Below, in pieces: positions 55,430-64,000 of a stretch of DNA of 64,000 nucleotides. Source of the stretch: an uncultured Barnesiella sp. (GTDB lineage Bacteria; Bacteroidota; Bacteroidia; Bacteroidales; Barnesiellaceae_A); contig CALUJY010000012.1 of NCBI GenBank assembly GCA_944321085.1, forward strand, positions 1-64,000, in the 5' to 3' direction. The notes under the pieces are model-generated. The model was not told where the DNA came from and did not search any database. It saw only the letters and a program-made list of their open reading frames with translations. A program made the position numbers and the translations under genes. Position 1 is the stretch's first letter. Each line of letters begins with the position of its first letter.

Positions 55430-57373
55430 TTATGATTGGTTTTTCAACATTTCAAGTTCTTCACTCTCTTTTTCCCACAGCGTCATCGCCTCATCGAGCG
55501 ATTTTTTCAGACGGGCATGCTCTTCGTAGAGCGTCACGTCGGCAGCTCCTTCGGGCGTACCGAGCTTGCGTTCAACCACATCTACGGCATACTCTATATG
55601 CTCTATCTCTTTTTCGCGGTCGGCCACGGAACGTTCGAGTTTCTTGATGCGACGTGCCTGCTCCTTACGCTCCTCATAAGAGACTTTCGAAGTAGTCTTC
55701 TCAACCGATGGCTGCTTGTCGGACGCTTTACGGTCAACAGCAGGTTTCTCCAATTCGCGGAGAGAATCTATTTTCTTCTTTTCCAAAAAATCGTAGATGC
55801 CGCCCAAATGTTCTCTGACACGCCCGCCGCCGAATTCATACACTTTCGACACTAATCCATCGAGGAACTCACGGTCGTGCGACACGACGACGACTGTGCC
55901 ATTGAAATCGGCAATGGCACTTTTCAGAATATCTTTGGTCACCATGTCGAGGTGGTTGGTAGGCTCGTCGAGGATGAGCAGGTTGACAGGTTCGAGCAAC
56001 AGACGTATCATTGCCAAACGGGTTTTCTCGCCGCCCGACAAGACGCTCACTTTCTTTTCCGACGCCTCGCCACCGAACATAAACGCACCCAATATATCGC
56101 GTATCTTGGTACGTATATCGCCCACCGCCACACGGTCGATGGTATCGAAGACCGTGAGAGAACCGTCGAGCAACGATGCTTGGTTTTGGGCAAAGTAACC
56201 AATCTTTACGTTATGCCCTATTTTGAGGGTTCCGTCAAAAGGTATTTCGCCCATGATACACTTCACAAGCGTCGATTTTCCTTCGCCATTCTTGCCCACA
56301 AAAGCTACTTTCTCGCCGCGTTTGATGGTGAACGTAGCATGCTCGAATACGGTATGGTCGCCATATCGTTTGGTCACATCGTCGGCAATAATGGGATAAT
56401 CGCCCGAACGCGGTGCCGGCGGGAAACGCAAATTGATGTGCGAAGTGTCTATCTCGTCTACTTCGATGCGCTCGATTTTTTCGAGTTGCTTGATACGCGA
56501 CTGTACCTGTACCGCCTTGGTGGCTTTGTATCTGAACCGTTCTATAAACGCCTCGGTATCTTGTATCTGCTTCTGCTGATTCTCGTAGGCACGTTGTTGC
56601 TGTTCGAGCCGTTCGCGTCGCAACTCCACATACTTCGAGTAATTGACCTGATAATCGTAGATGTGCCCCAAAGATATTTCTATGGTACGGTTGGTCACAT
56701 TGTCTATAAATGCGCGGTCGTGCGATACGAGCACCACGGTATTGGCGCGCGTCGCCAAGAATGTTTCAAGCCACTGTATCGACTCGATGTCGAGGTGGTT
56801 GGTAGGCTCGTCGAGCAACAACACATCGGGACGCTGCAAAAGCAACTTTGCCAACTCGATACGCATACGCCACCCACCGCTAAACTCTGAGGTGGGACGC
56901 TCGAAGTCACTTCGCAGGAATCCAAGCCCCATGAGGGTACGTTCCAACTCGGCTTGATAGTTGGCGCTCTCCATCAGCATATACTGCTCGTTGGCCGCCG
57001 ATACCCGCTCTATGAGTTCTTGATAATCGTCGCTATCGTAATCGGTTCGGGCAGCCAGCTCTTCATTCATACGCTCGATGCGTTTTTTCATCTCGATGAT
57101 ATGGGCAAAAGCCAGCTCGGCCTCTTGCCTCACCGTACGCACATCGTTGAGCTGCATCTGCTGCGGCAGATAACCGATAGTAAGGTCACGCGGGCGATTG
57201 ACGACGCCCGACGTAGGCATCTGCAAACCGGCTATAATTTTGAGCATAGTCGATTTCCCGGCTCCGTTCTTGCCGACCAAAGCGATACGGTCGCGCTTGT
57301 TGATGACATAGGTAATGTCATCGAAGAGCGGATTACCGCCGAACTCAACCGAAAGTTTTTCTATCGAAATCAT
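55430..57373 (-). CDS. ABC-F ribosome-associated ATPase
   Basis: 647 aa with two ABC cassettes and no membrane segment. Walker A GKNGAGKS (34-41) and GKNGEGKS (about 355); signatures FSGGWRMRIELAKLLLQRPD and LSGGEKTRLAMIRLL, each followed by DEPTNHLD. A charged linker joins the cassettes, and the C-terminal tail of about 100 residues is coiled coil (ERKEQARRIKKLERSVADRE). ABC-F proteins act on stalled or drug-blocked ribosomes; this one resembles the Uup/YdiF-like housekeeping group, so resistance cannot be inferred. It lies between the helicase and M13 genes with 13- and 17-bp gaps. Confidence 0.95.
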   Translation of the reverse strand: MISIEKLSVEFGGNPLFDDITYVINKRDRIALVGKNGAGKSTMLKIIAGLQMPTSGVVNRPRDLTIGYLPQQMQLNDVRTVRQEAELAFAHIIEMKKRIERMNEELAARTDYDSDDYQELIERVSAANEQYMLMESANYQAELERTLMGLGFLRSDFERPTSEFSGGWRMRIELAKLLLQRPDVLLLDEPTNHLDIESIQWLETFLATRANTVVLVSHDRAFIDNVTNRTIEISLGHIYDYQVNYSKYVELRRERLEQQQRAYENQQKQIQDTEAFIERFRYKATKAVQVQSRIKQLEKIERIEVDEIDTSHINLRFPPAPRSGDYPIIADDVTKRYGDHTVFEHATFTIKRGEKVAFVGKNGEGKSTLVKCIMGEIPFDGTLKIGHNVKIGYFAQNQASLLDGSLTVFDTIDRVAVGDIRTKIRDILGAFMFGGEASEKKVSVLSGGEKTRLAMIRLLLEPVNLLILDEPTNHLDMVTKDILKSAIADFNGTVVVVSHDREFLDGLVSKVYEFGGGRVREHLGGIYDFLEKKKIDSLRELEKPAVDRKASDKQPSVEKTTSKVSYEERKEQARRIKKLERSVADREKEIEHIEYAVDVVERKLGTPEGAADVTLYEEHARLKKSLDEAMTLWEKESEELEMLKNQS

Positions 57374-57386
57374 TATTCAAACGCTA

Positions 57387-58718
57387 TTATGATGCAGCAG
57401 GTGCTTCATTTTGATTATTGCCCGAGGTGTTGCGACGCACGTGTCTCTTGCGCGAGTGCCGCTTCGAGCCCTCGCCGCCACCGGCCGGCTTGCCTCCCTT
57501 CCGTCCCGAGACGTTGTGCCATGAGTTTCTACGGCGGCCGTTGCGACGGCCATCTTTCGGCTCACGAGGCTGATATATCGGAGCCTCGCCCAGCGATGCC
57601 GGCAACGTCTCCTTCTCTATCTCATAACCGAGGAATTTCTCTATGCGGGCGAATTTTTCTTGCTCTTTTTCCGACACGAAGGTTATAGCCCGGCCTTGGG
57701 CATTGGCACGTGCCGTACGGCCTATACGGTGTATATAATCTTCGGGGTCACGGGGTACGTCGTAATTGATGACCAGCTCTATCTGGTCTATATCTATACC
57801 ACGCGCCACTATATCGGTAGCCACAAGAATATCTATTTTGTTGTTTTTGAAATCGAGCATTACGCGGTCGCGATCTTCCTGCAACAAATCGGAGTGCATG
57901 GCGGCCACCTTGTACTTTTTGCGTTTCAACGTGAAAGCGACCTCCTTGCATTTTACTTTCGACGATGCAAAAACGATGGTCTTTCCGGCCGACGGACTGG
58001 CAAAGACATGTTCTACAATACCTATTTTCTGTGTCTCGTAACAGATATATGCACTCTGTTGTATGGCATCGTTAGGCTTCGACACGGCAACACTCACTTC
58101 TACGGGGTCGTGGAGTATATTTTTTGCCAACTGTCTGATTTTAGGAGGCATCGTGGCCGAAAACATCAACGTCTGCCGTTGTTTGGGCAGATAGGAACAG
58201 ATGTCCATGATATCATCATAGAAACCCATATCGAGCATACGGTCGGCTTCATCGAGGACAAAATACTCTACGCCCGAGAAATCTATGTTGCTTATTTTAA
58301 GGTGCGATATAAGCCGGCCGGGGGTAGCTATCACCACATCGGCTCCCAACCTGAGGCCACGCTTCTGTTGCTCCCACGAAGCGCCGTCGCCGCCTCCCGA
58401 TACCGCAACGGTAGAGATGGGAGCGAAATATGAGAATCCTTCAAATTGTAAATCTATTTGTTGTGCCAACTCACGGGTAGGTGTTACAATGATAGCACGC
58501 ACTTTGTTGCTACCGGTACCACTCAGCAACATGCGATTCATCAGCGGCAGAATGAAAGCTGCGGTCTTTCCCGTCCCGGTTTGAGCGCAAGCAATCATAT
58601 CTTTCCCATCCATGATAACAGGAATCGCCTTTTCTTGTACAGGAGTTGCTTCGCGAAAGTTCATTGCGTCGAGACCGTCCATAATCTCGCTTTCGAACCC
58701 GAATTCATCAAATGTCAT
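57387..58718 (-). CDS. DEAD-box RNA helicase
   Basis: 443 aa. Q-motif region FREATPVQEKAIPVIMDGKD, Walker A AQTGTGKT (45-52), PTRELAQQ, DEAD box (156-159), SAT (LMFSATMPP), and C-terminal motifs ARGIDIDQI and HRIGRTARA. The RhlE-like core is followed by a Gly/Arg/Lys-rich tail (GRKGGKPAGGGEGSKRHSRK) that probably binds RNA. Cytoplasmic, in ribosome assembly or mRNA turnover. First gene of the DEAD-ABC-F-M13 unit. Minus-strand TATCTTTG (58742-58749) is 24 bp upstream. Confidence 0.95.
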   Translation of the reverse strand: MTFDEFGFESEIMDGLDAMNFREATPVQEKAIPVIMDGKDMIACAQTGTGKTAAFILPLMNRMLLSGTGSNKVRAIIVTPTRELAQQIDLQFEGFSYFAPISTVAVSGGGDGASWEQQKRGLRLGADVVIATPGRLISHLKISNIDFSGVEYFVLDEADRMLDMGFYDDIMDICSYLPKQRQTLMFSATMPPKIRQLAKNILHDPVEVSVAVSKPNDAIQQSAYICYETQKIGIVEHVFASPSAGKTIVFASSKVKCKEVAFTLKRKKYKVAAMHSDLLQEDRDRVMLDFKNNKIDILVATDIVARGIDIDQIELVINYDVPRDPEDYIHRIGRTARANAQGRAITFVSEKEQEKFARIEKFLGYEIEKETLPASLGEAPIYQPREPKDGRRNGRRRNSWHNVSGRKGGKPAGGGEGSKRHSRKRHVRRNTSGNNQNEAPAAS

Positions 58719-59058
58719 AAACTTTTTTCTCTTTTACCGTACAAAGATAATGATATTTCTCGTTTTACCTCATCGCAAGGCTCGAAGTAAGAATATGAAA
58801 CAATAAAAAAACGAGAAATCTCTGTTTTCAAAGGAACAAAACGGTTGCCTCATTACCTATTATATTGTAACTTAACAAATACAACACCATGCAATGTATT
58901 CCGTATGGCGACGTTAAGTGCCGTTAAGCGGCCAACTTTCTTAATTAAAAGAGCTTAAATATATGATAGCAACGATACAAGCGATTGATTTACGTGTTAA
59001 TTTTAGCATGTGAAAATATTAAAACAACCATGTATTTAACATTATAAACAGATAAATC
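58719..59058. other. divergent region, helicase / htrA
   Basis: 340 bp. It holds the helicase -7 element and, nearer htrA, two direct CGTTAAG copies at 58912-58918 and 58922-58928 (10-bp period), plus an inverted CTTAAC at 58871-58876. No good TAnnTTTG was found for htrA, so that gene may use another sigma factor or a weak promoter. Confidence 0.45.
58742..58749 (-). promoter_or_regulatory. DEAD helicase operon -7 element
   Basis: CAAAGATA on the plus strand is TATCTTTG on the minus strand, 24 bp upstream of the helicase start. It would also drive the ABC-F and M13 genes. Confidence 0.6.
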
Positions 59059-60543
59059 ATGAACAAAACGAAGCAAATACTGATAGTATCGGCAACGGTT
59101 GTAGGCACCTGTTTGGCCACAGCTGCTATCATGTGTCACTACATGAAAAAGTATGAAGAGTACAAAAATAGCACCTTATTACAAACCGAGTATGCCGTAC
59201 CTACGGGATACACCCCCGTGTCGCAACGGGCCATAGAGACCGACTTTACACAAGCAGCCGAAATCACGGTAAATGCCGTGGTAAGCATACGCACACTCTC
59301 TACACCATCGCAATCGGCCGGCCGGTTCAACGACCCGTTCTTGGAATTTTTCTTCGGGCAGGGACGTGTACAACCTCAACCTCAACCCCGCGGAAGTTTG
59401 GGTTCGGGCGTTATCATTTCACCCGACGGTTACATAGTGACCAACAACCACGTAATACGCGATGCCGATAAGATAGAGATAACACTCAACGATAACAGGT
59501 CTTTTAATGGCCGCATCATAGGCTCTGACCCCAATACCGACCTTGCCTTGGTAAAAATAGAAGCCACAGACCTACCCACCGTACAATTTGGCAACTCCGA
59601 CGACCTGAAAGTGGGCGAATGGGTATTGGCCGTAGGAAATCCCTTCGGACTGACCTCGACCGTAACAGCCGGTATCGTCAGCGCAAAGGCTCGCCGTATC
59701 AGCGATAATGTAACCAACCAGATGGGTATAGAATCGTTTATACAAACCGATGCCGCAGTCAACCCCGGTAACAGTGGCGGCGCACTGGTAAACACCGCCG
59801 GTGAACTGGTAGGTATCAATACCGCTATTTTTTCCGAAACGGGCAATTACGCAGGGTACTCATTTGCCATCCCGTCGAGTATCGTGAGCAAAGTAATTGC
59901 TGACTTGCGCCAGTATGGTACCGTACAACGTGCCGTAATGGGCATAGGGTTCCAAGAAATCACCTCGGCATTGGCCAAAGAGAAAGGAATAGATGTCGTT
60001 GAAGGTATATACGTAAGCGAAGTGTACGACCTGAGCGCCGCCATGGCTGCCGGAATAGAAAACGGAGACGTCATTACCGCCATCAACGGTGTAAAAATCA
60101 AGAACGGTGCCGCCTTGCAAGAACAGATAAGCCGATACCGTCCCGGTGACAAGATAAAAGTCACACTACAACGTAATGGCAAGGAGATAAAAAAGAGCCT
60201 CACGCTGAAAAACAGCCAAGGTAATACCGAAATGAAAAAAGCTGTTGACTTCGGTTCGTTAGGCACGAGCTTCAAAGACCTTACCCGCCAGCAAATGCAA
60301 GAGATGAATATCCGCAGCGGAGTACAAGTCGTAGGGCTGAAAAACGGCAAATTCAAAGATGCCGGCATACGCGAAGGCTTCGTAATACTTGAAGTAAACG
60401 GTCAAAACATACGTTCAGTGAGCGATATGGAAACCATATTCGACAGTATAGTACGCTCTAATCAACCACGCAAAGTTATGTTTATCACAGGCATTTATCC
60501 GACAGGCAAAATCATGTATTATGCCGTAGATCTTTCGGAATAG
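59059..60543 (+). CDS. Deg/HtrA periplasmic serine protease
   Basis: 494 aa. N-terminal signal or membrane anchor (KQILIVSATVVGTCLATAAI), then a trypsin-like domain with the full triad His131 (TNNHVI), Asp161 (NTDLAL) and Ser239 (NPGNSGGAL). Two PDZ domains follow (from about 295, GIGFQEITSALAKEKGIDVV, and from about 390). A Gln/Pro-rich LA loop (QPQPQP) precedes the catalytic His. DegP/DegQ-type protease and chaperone for misfolded envelope proteins. Monocistronic; followed after about 260 bp by the sigma factor gene. Confidence 0.96.
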   Translation: MNKTKQILIVSATVVGTCLATAAIMCHYMKKYEEYKNSTLLQTEYAVPTGYTPVSQRAIETDFTQAAEITVNAVVSIRTLSTPSQSAGRFNDPFLEFFFGQGRVQPQPQPRGSLGSGVIISPDGYIVTNNHVIRDADKIEITLNDNRSFNGRIIGSDPNTDLALVKIEATDLPTVQFGNSDDLKVGEWVLAVGNPFGLTSTVTAGIVSAKARRISDNVTNQMGIESFIQTDAAVNPGNSGGALVNTAGELVGINTAIFSETGNYAGYSFAIPSSIVSKVIADLRQYGTVQRAVMGIGFQEITSALAKEKGIDVVEGIYVSEVYDLSAAMAAGIENGDVITAINGVKIKNGAALQEQISRYRPGDKIKVTLQRNGKEIKKSLTLKNSQGNTEMKKAVDFGSLGTSFKDLTRQQMQEMNIRSGVQVVGLKNGKFKDAGIREGFVILEVNGQNIRSVSDMETIFDSIVRSNQPRKVMFITGIYPTGKIMYYAVDLSE

Positions 60544-60777
60544 AAAATCTACTTTTATGACAAATTTTCACCGCGGGACAGCCGCAAACCATCCTGCGGT
60601 GAAAACGTCATAAAAAAGCCCATATAAAACAAAAATGCGAACAGCAACAGGCTTTTTGCGGTTACGATAACAAAGAGCATGAGCCTGTAAAAATGACGCA
60701 AAATCATAAAATTCAAAAAGTTCATGACAAGGCCTGCATTTAACAATGTTTTACATGCAAGACACAAGATAAAGTCG

Positions 60778-60785
60778 TATATTTG
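60778..60785 (+). promoter_or_regulatory. sigma factor gene -7 element
   Basis: TATATTTG on the plus strand ends 20 bp upstream of the ATG at 60806. The matching -33 is unclear. Confidence 0.6.
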
Positions 60786-60805
60786 CAGTTCACATCAAAT
60801 AGAAG

Positions 60806-61666
60806 ATGAGACAACTAAAAATTACCAAATCAATTACCAATCGCGAGAGCGCCTCTCTTGACAAATATTTGCAAGAAATAGGACGTGAAGATCTCATTAC
60901 CGTCGAAGAGGAGGTAGAACTCGCCCAACGCATCAAACAAGGAGACCGTGCTGCATTGGAGAAGTTGACCCGCGCCAACCTGCGTTTTGTCGTATCGGTA
61001 GCCAAACAGTATCAAAACCAAGGGCTGAGCCTTCCCGACCTTATCAATGAAGGCAACCTCGGTCTGATAAAAGCGGCTGAAAAATTCGACGAAACTCGCG
61101 GTTTCAAATTCATCTCCTACGCCGTATGGTGGATACGTCAGTCGATACTGCAAGCGATTGCCGAGCAATCGCGAATCGTGCGACTGCCGTTGAACCAAGT
61201 GGGTTCGCTAAACAAAATCAGCAAAGCCCTCTCGAAGTTTGAGCAAGAAAACGAGCGAAAACCTTCACCCGAAGAGCTCGCCGAAGAGTTGGACATCCCG
61301 GTAGATAAAATTTCAGACACACTGAAAGTCTCGGGACGACACATCTCGGTAGATGCTCCTTTCGTAGAAGGCGAAGACAACAGCCTACTCGACGTATTGG
61401 TAAACGACGACTCTCCTATTGCCGATCGTTCGTTGATAGATGAGTCGCTCTCGAAAGAAATCGACCGTGCGTTGCAATTGCTGCAACCCAGAGAGAGAGA
61501 GATTGTAAAGATGGTCTTCGGTATAGGTTGTCAAGAGATGACTCTCGAAGAGATTGGCGACAAGTTCGGCTTGACACGTGAGCGTGTACGCCAAATTAAA
61601 GAGAAAGCTATCAGGCATCTAAGACAAAAGGCACAAAGCCAATTATTGAGATCTTATTTAGGATAA
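60806..61666 (+). CDS. rpoD: primary sigma-70 factor
   Basis: 286 aa. Primary-type sigma factor of the Bacteroidetes: [20 protein letters not shown], then region 1.2 ([20 protein letters not shown]), region 2 with [20 protein letters not shown] and [20 protein letters not shown], region 3, and region 4 with [20 protein letters not shown]. Region 1.1 is absent, as normal in this phylum. It directs the polymerase to the -33 TTTG / -7 TAnnTTTG promoters seen throughout this window, including its own. A terminator follows. Confidence 0.96.
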   Translation: MRQLKITKSITNRESASLDKYLQEIGREDLITVEEEVELAQRIKQGDRAALEKLTRANLRFVVSVAKQYQNQGLSLPDLINEGNLGLIKAAEKFDETRGFKFISYAVWWIRQSILQAIAEQSRIVRLPLNQVGSLNKISKALSKFEQENERKPSPEELAEELDIPVDKISDTLKVSGRHISVDAPFVEGEDNSLLDVLVNDDSPIADRSLIDESLSKEIDRALQLLQPREREIVKMVFGIGCQEMTLEEIGDKFGLTRERVRQIKEKAIRHLRQKAQSQLLRSYLG

Positions 61667-61684
61667 TAACGCCTGAGAAAGCAA

Positions 61685-61720
61685 GGGGCTGACTTCATTG
61701 AAGTCAGCCCCATTTATTTT
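61685..61720 (+). terminator. sigma factor gene terminator
   Basis: GGGGCTGACTTC (61685-61696), loop ATT, GAAGTCAGCCCC (61700-61711), a perfect 12-bp stem, then ATTTATTTTTA. It lies 18 bp past the stop. Confidence 0.92.
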
Positions 61721-61776
61721 TATGAATTTGTTACAGGGAATCATACCGCAACTTCCACAGAGCAGTCTGTATAGGT

Positions 61777-61864
61777 AGAGACAAAACAAATCCGCAAGTC
61801 TTTCCCATGAAAGAACAAATCCGCGAGCTCTCTCTATGAGAGACCCACGGATTCTTTTGTCTCT
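61777..61864. repeat. nested repeat with two different hairpins
   Basis: Outer arms AGAGACAAAACAAATCCG (61777-61794) and CGGATTCTTTTGTCTCT (61848-61864) are complementary except for one base plus an extra base. Inside, AACAAATCCGC[A/G]AG is repeated at 61785-61798 and 61814-61827 (29-bp period). Each copy is followed by a 6-bp hairpin with different arms: TCTTTC/GAAAGA, then TCTCTC/GAGAGA. It sits between convergent genes. Confidence 0.75.
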
Positions 61865-61924
61865 GTGCTACACAGCCCTACATAAAAATCGGCACAGCAA
61901 CACGGAGCAACTTCTGTCTCCTTA

Positions 61925-63997
61925 TCATTTCACAATCAGCTTGAAAACAGCTTCGCCACAAGCAACAATATACAATCCGCCTTGTCGGGGACGATATACA
62001 GACTGACCATCTACCCTCACGACAACTTCGGGCATGCCTTGTGCATTATAAATCGTTGCGTTGCAAGGAGTTTCACTTTCCATAACGATAGTTCCGATTG
62101 TTGCATACGCACGGAGAGCCGATGTATGCAGGCTCGATACGGCACTTGAACCTAAAATCACCTCAATTTCATTGGAATACTCGCTCTCACTCTCGCCATT
62201 GACAGCTTTCACCTTATAATAATAGGTACCCGAGACAAGCCCTGTCAATGTATATCGCGTCGAAGTGATATACTCATATTCTTGTTCCACTCCGTTACCT
62301 TGCAGATACAATGTATAAGTTGCTGCTCCTGCAACAGGCGACCAATAGGCCGTGAAGCCATCAGTTGTAACATCGCCGGGCGATGTAGCCACAGGTGCAT
62401 CCAATGCCACACCCGGCGCACCTCCCATGAAATCGAAGGTCACCACGCCCGAAGTGCTGTTGTAGGCAATATTCTCTACCGGCTTATTTGAGATAACCGT
62501 ATTATATATCTTCATAGCGGGCGATGACGATGACGTGAAAGCATTATTTCCGGCATAGGGATATAAATCGCCTTCAAGACTTCTTTCACTAAGAGAATTA
62601 TCGGCCGGAACAATCTGCAAGCGCGGACGAGCACTGCTGACATTAACCGTATTATTGTTCCATACAGTTGCATCGTAATCTACCTTGACAATCATCAGTC
62701 CCTCCGACGGCAATCCTACGTCCCAACCTTGTTGCAAACGCGTCTCAAACGTAAAATACTGCTTCTCATTGGCTGCCACCTTGTAGGCACGCTCATTCTC
62801 GCCGATGTAAGGTAATACAACCGATGCAGCCGTCGTAAGTTCTTCTATATCAAGCCAGCCGCAATAGGAACGCTCGTATGCCGAATAGCCCACCGGAATA
62901 CGTCCATCCTCGGCATAGCAGCCATAGTCCATAATACTCCATATATCCATACCGAAGTTATAACCTTGGGTATCGTATATATCGGGCAAACCCAATGTGT
63001 GGCTGTATTCATGACAGAAAGAACCTATACCATCCATGTAACTGCCCGAAGTTCCGCTCAGCTCCGATGAGCATGCATACATATCGAGTCGGACACCATC
63101 GACCATTACCGTGCGGCCTGCACCTTGATACACATACCACATGTGCGGCCACACCGTCCATGCCGGCGCACCGCTACTCTCGGCATATCCGGCATATATC
63201 ACATAAACAAGGTCAACCCAACCATCGCCATCGAGATCGTAATCGGACATATCGCACAGGCCTTGTGCCGAAGCTTTTTGACAAGCCTCTATAATGAGCT
63301 CTTCGGGGCGCATGTCATTACCGCTGCGGTCATTGCCACCGTAATACGACGCATTGTTATCGAGCGTTACAGGACCTACCACATCGAATACCGGTTGGAA
63401 TTTACCGTAGCTCTGCGCCGTAAAATAGTCGCGTGCCGACCCGATGGCACCCATATAGTCGTTGCCCGGCTCATTCATAAGATTATCTATCGCCTCGCGC
63501 GTACTTGTAGATTTGAATTTGACATCCTGATACTCGGCAAGAATAACTATACCGCGCACCTCATTCTCATTACCCTCTGCGGCCTGTTTCTGCGCAATAC
63601 GGCGCATGGGAGCTTTTCGTGCAGTTATCATCCCACTCTTCTGCTCCCGACGGTCGATATATATATTATTCAGTCGTTCACGTACAGCGACATCACTTAT
63701 AAGCGGTAATGAGGCATCCAATGAACGGTCGTTGTCCGTAACTACAAACTTCGTAGCGACCAAGGAATTATCATCATCTAAACGCGCATAACGATAATAT
63801 CCGTCGGCACATTCTGTCACGAATGCACCTTGCGGAGTGGTCATATAATGAAAATATTCATCACCATGCAGCTGTACCGATATGACAGTCCCATCGGGCT
63901 GCAAGAGTTTGATATTACCGGGGCGTGCGGGCATAGCCGCGAGTTGTACGGCACATGCCGCAAAACATACGACGGCAACAATTAATTTCACTTTCAT
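61925..63997 (-). CDS. secreted M6-family metalloprotease
   Basis: 690 aa. Signal peptide (LIVAVVCFAACAVQLAA), propeptide-like region, and M6 (immune inhibitor A type) peptidase domain with zinc motif CHEYSHTLGLPDIYD (HEYSH at 329-333) and the metzincin-like Met in IWSIMDYG. A fibronectin type III domain is at about 535-620 (YTLTGLVSGTYYYKVKAVNG). The C-terminal 70 residues resemble a T9SS type A sorting domain: NATIYNAQGMPEVVVRVDGQ, then GLYIVACGEAVFKLIVK. Probably a surface or secreted protease. The start codon is 3 bases from the window edge, so its promoter is not visible. Confidence 0.92.
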   Translation of the reverse strand: MKVKLIVAVVCFAACAVQLAAMPARPGNIKLLQPDGTVISVQLHGDEYFHYMTTPQGAFVTECADGYYRYARLDDDNSLVATKFVVTDNDRSLDASLPLISDVAVRERLNNIYIDRREQKSGMITARKAPMRRIAQKQAAEGNENEVRGIVILAEYQDVKFKSTSTREAIDNLMNEPGNDYMGAIGSARDYFTAQSYGKFQPVFDVVGPVTLDNNASYYGGNDRSGNDMRPEELIIEACQKASAQGLCDMSDYDLDGDGWVDLVYVIYAGYAESSGAPAWTVWPHMWYVYQGAGRTVMVDGVRLDMYACSSELSGTSGSYMDGIGSFCHEYSHTLGLPDIYDTQGYNFGMDIWSIMDYGCYAEDGRIPVGYSAYERSYCGWLDIEELTTAASVVLPYIGENERAYKVAANEKQYFTFETRLQQGWDVGLPSEGLMIVKVDYDATVWNNNTVNVSSARPRLQIVPADNSLSERSLEGDLYPYAGNNAFTSSSSPAMKIYNTVISNKPVENIAYNSTSGVVTFDFMGGAPGVALDAPVATSPGDVTTDGFTAYWSPVAGAATYTLYLQGNGVEQEYEYITSTRYTLTGLVSGTYYYKVKAVNGESESEYSNEIEVILGSSAVSSLHTSALRAYATIGTIVMESETPCNATIYNAQGMPEVVVRVDGQSVYRPRQGGLYIVACGEAVFKLIVK

Positions 63998-64000
63998 ACT

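Noticed and set aside
55430..57373. ABC-F gene as an antibiotic-resistance determinant
   Set aside because: The protein resembles housekeeping ABC-F groups and lies in a helicase-peptidase unit; nothing in the sequence points to a resistance subtype.

Overview
The window is a 64 kb piece of a Bacteroidales chromosome. The evidence is: a Bacteroidetes-type promoter element, TAnnTTTG, upstream of about twenty genes on both strands; almost no Shine-Dalgarno sequences; a short primary sigma factor without region 1.1; family proteins largely confined to this phylum (DUF4924, DUF3822, PorT-like barrels, TPR-membrane-HTH regulators, proteins with type IX secretion C-termini); and many lipoproteins and secreted peptidases. 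The genus cannot be fixed from the sequence alone. A gut or oral Bacteroidales, perhaps near Barnesiella, Coprobacter or Porphyromonadaceae, is a guess.

Layout. 1-3.5 kb is an accessory-looking edge: a 22-bp direct repeat, an AT-rich non-coding stretch, a mini-GNAT acetyltransferase, a double zinc-ribbon protein and two unrecognised genes. 3.5-12.3 kb holds a TPR protein and gyrA (minus), then clpC and htpG (plus), a topology and protein quality control block. 12.4-16.3 kb has nhaA, a YbjQ-family protein and two outer-membrane barrel genes. 16.5-26.5 kb is a long minus-strand run: zinc-ribbon coiled coil, Nif3-like, aspS, cdsA, DNA polymerase III delta prime, a small lipoprotein, pfkA, prfC and DUF4924. 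26.5-29.0 kb is a plus-strand chrA pair plus folC. 29.0-38.7 kb has MerR plus M23 peptidase, alaS, phosphoglucomutase, a C69 dipeptidase and a second M23 peptidase with a tandem repeat at its promoter. 39.0-43.2 kb is a divergent pair: a type IX secretion cargo-like protein and a membrane TPR/HTH regulator. 43.3-47.0 kb has a YoeB-type toxin-antitoxin pair, rsmD, DUF3822 and a RecD/PIF1-like helicase. 47.3-53.2 kb has a cyclophilin-like lipoprotein with an alpha/beta hydrolase, a MATE exporter, enolase and an XRE/membrane-protein pair. 53.4-64 kb has M13 peptidase, ABC-F, DEAD helicase, HtrA, the primary sigma factor and an M6 metalloprotease.

The window is mostly core genome. No transposase, phage gene, CRISPR array, rRNA or tRNA was recognised. 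The most unusual signals are regulatory or structural: an 83-bp tandem repeat that copies a promoter, an inverted repeat overlapping the XRE promoter, 11-bp-phased direct repeats between the secreted protein and its divergent regulator, a pair of hairpins with different but complementary arms near 61.8 kb, and leucine at the quinolone-associated Asp87 position of GyrA.
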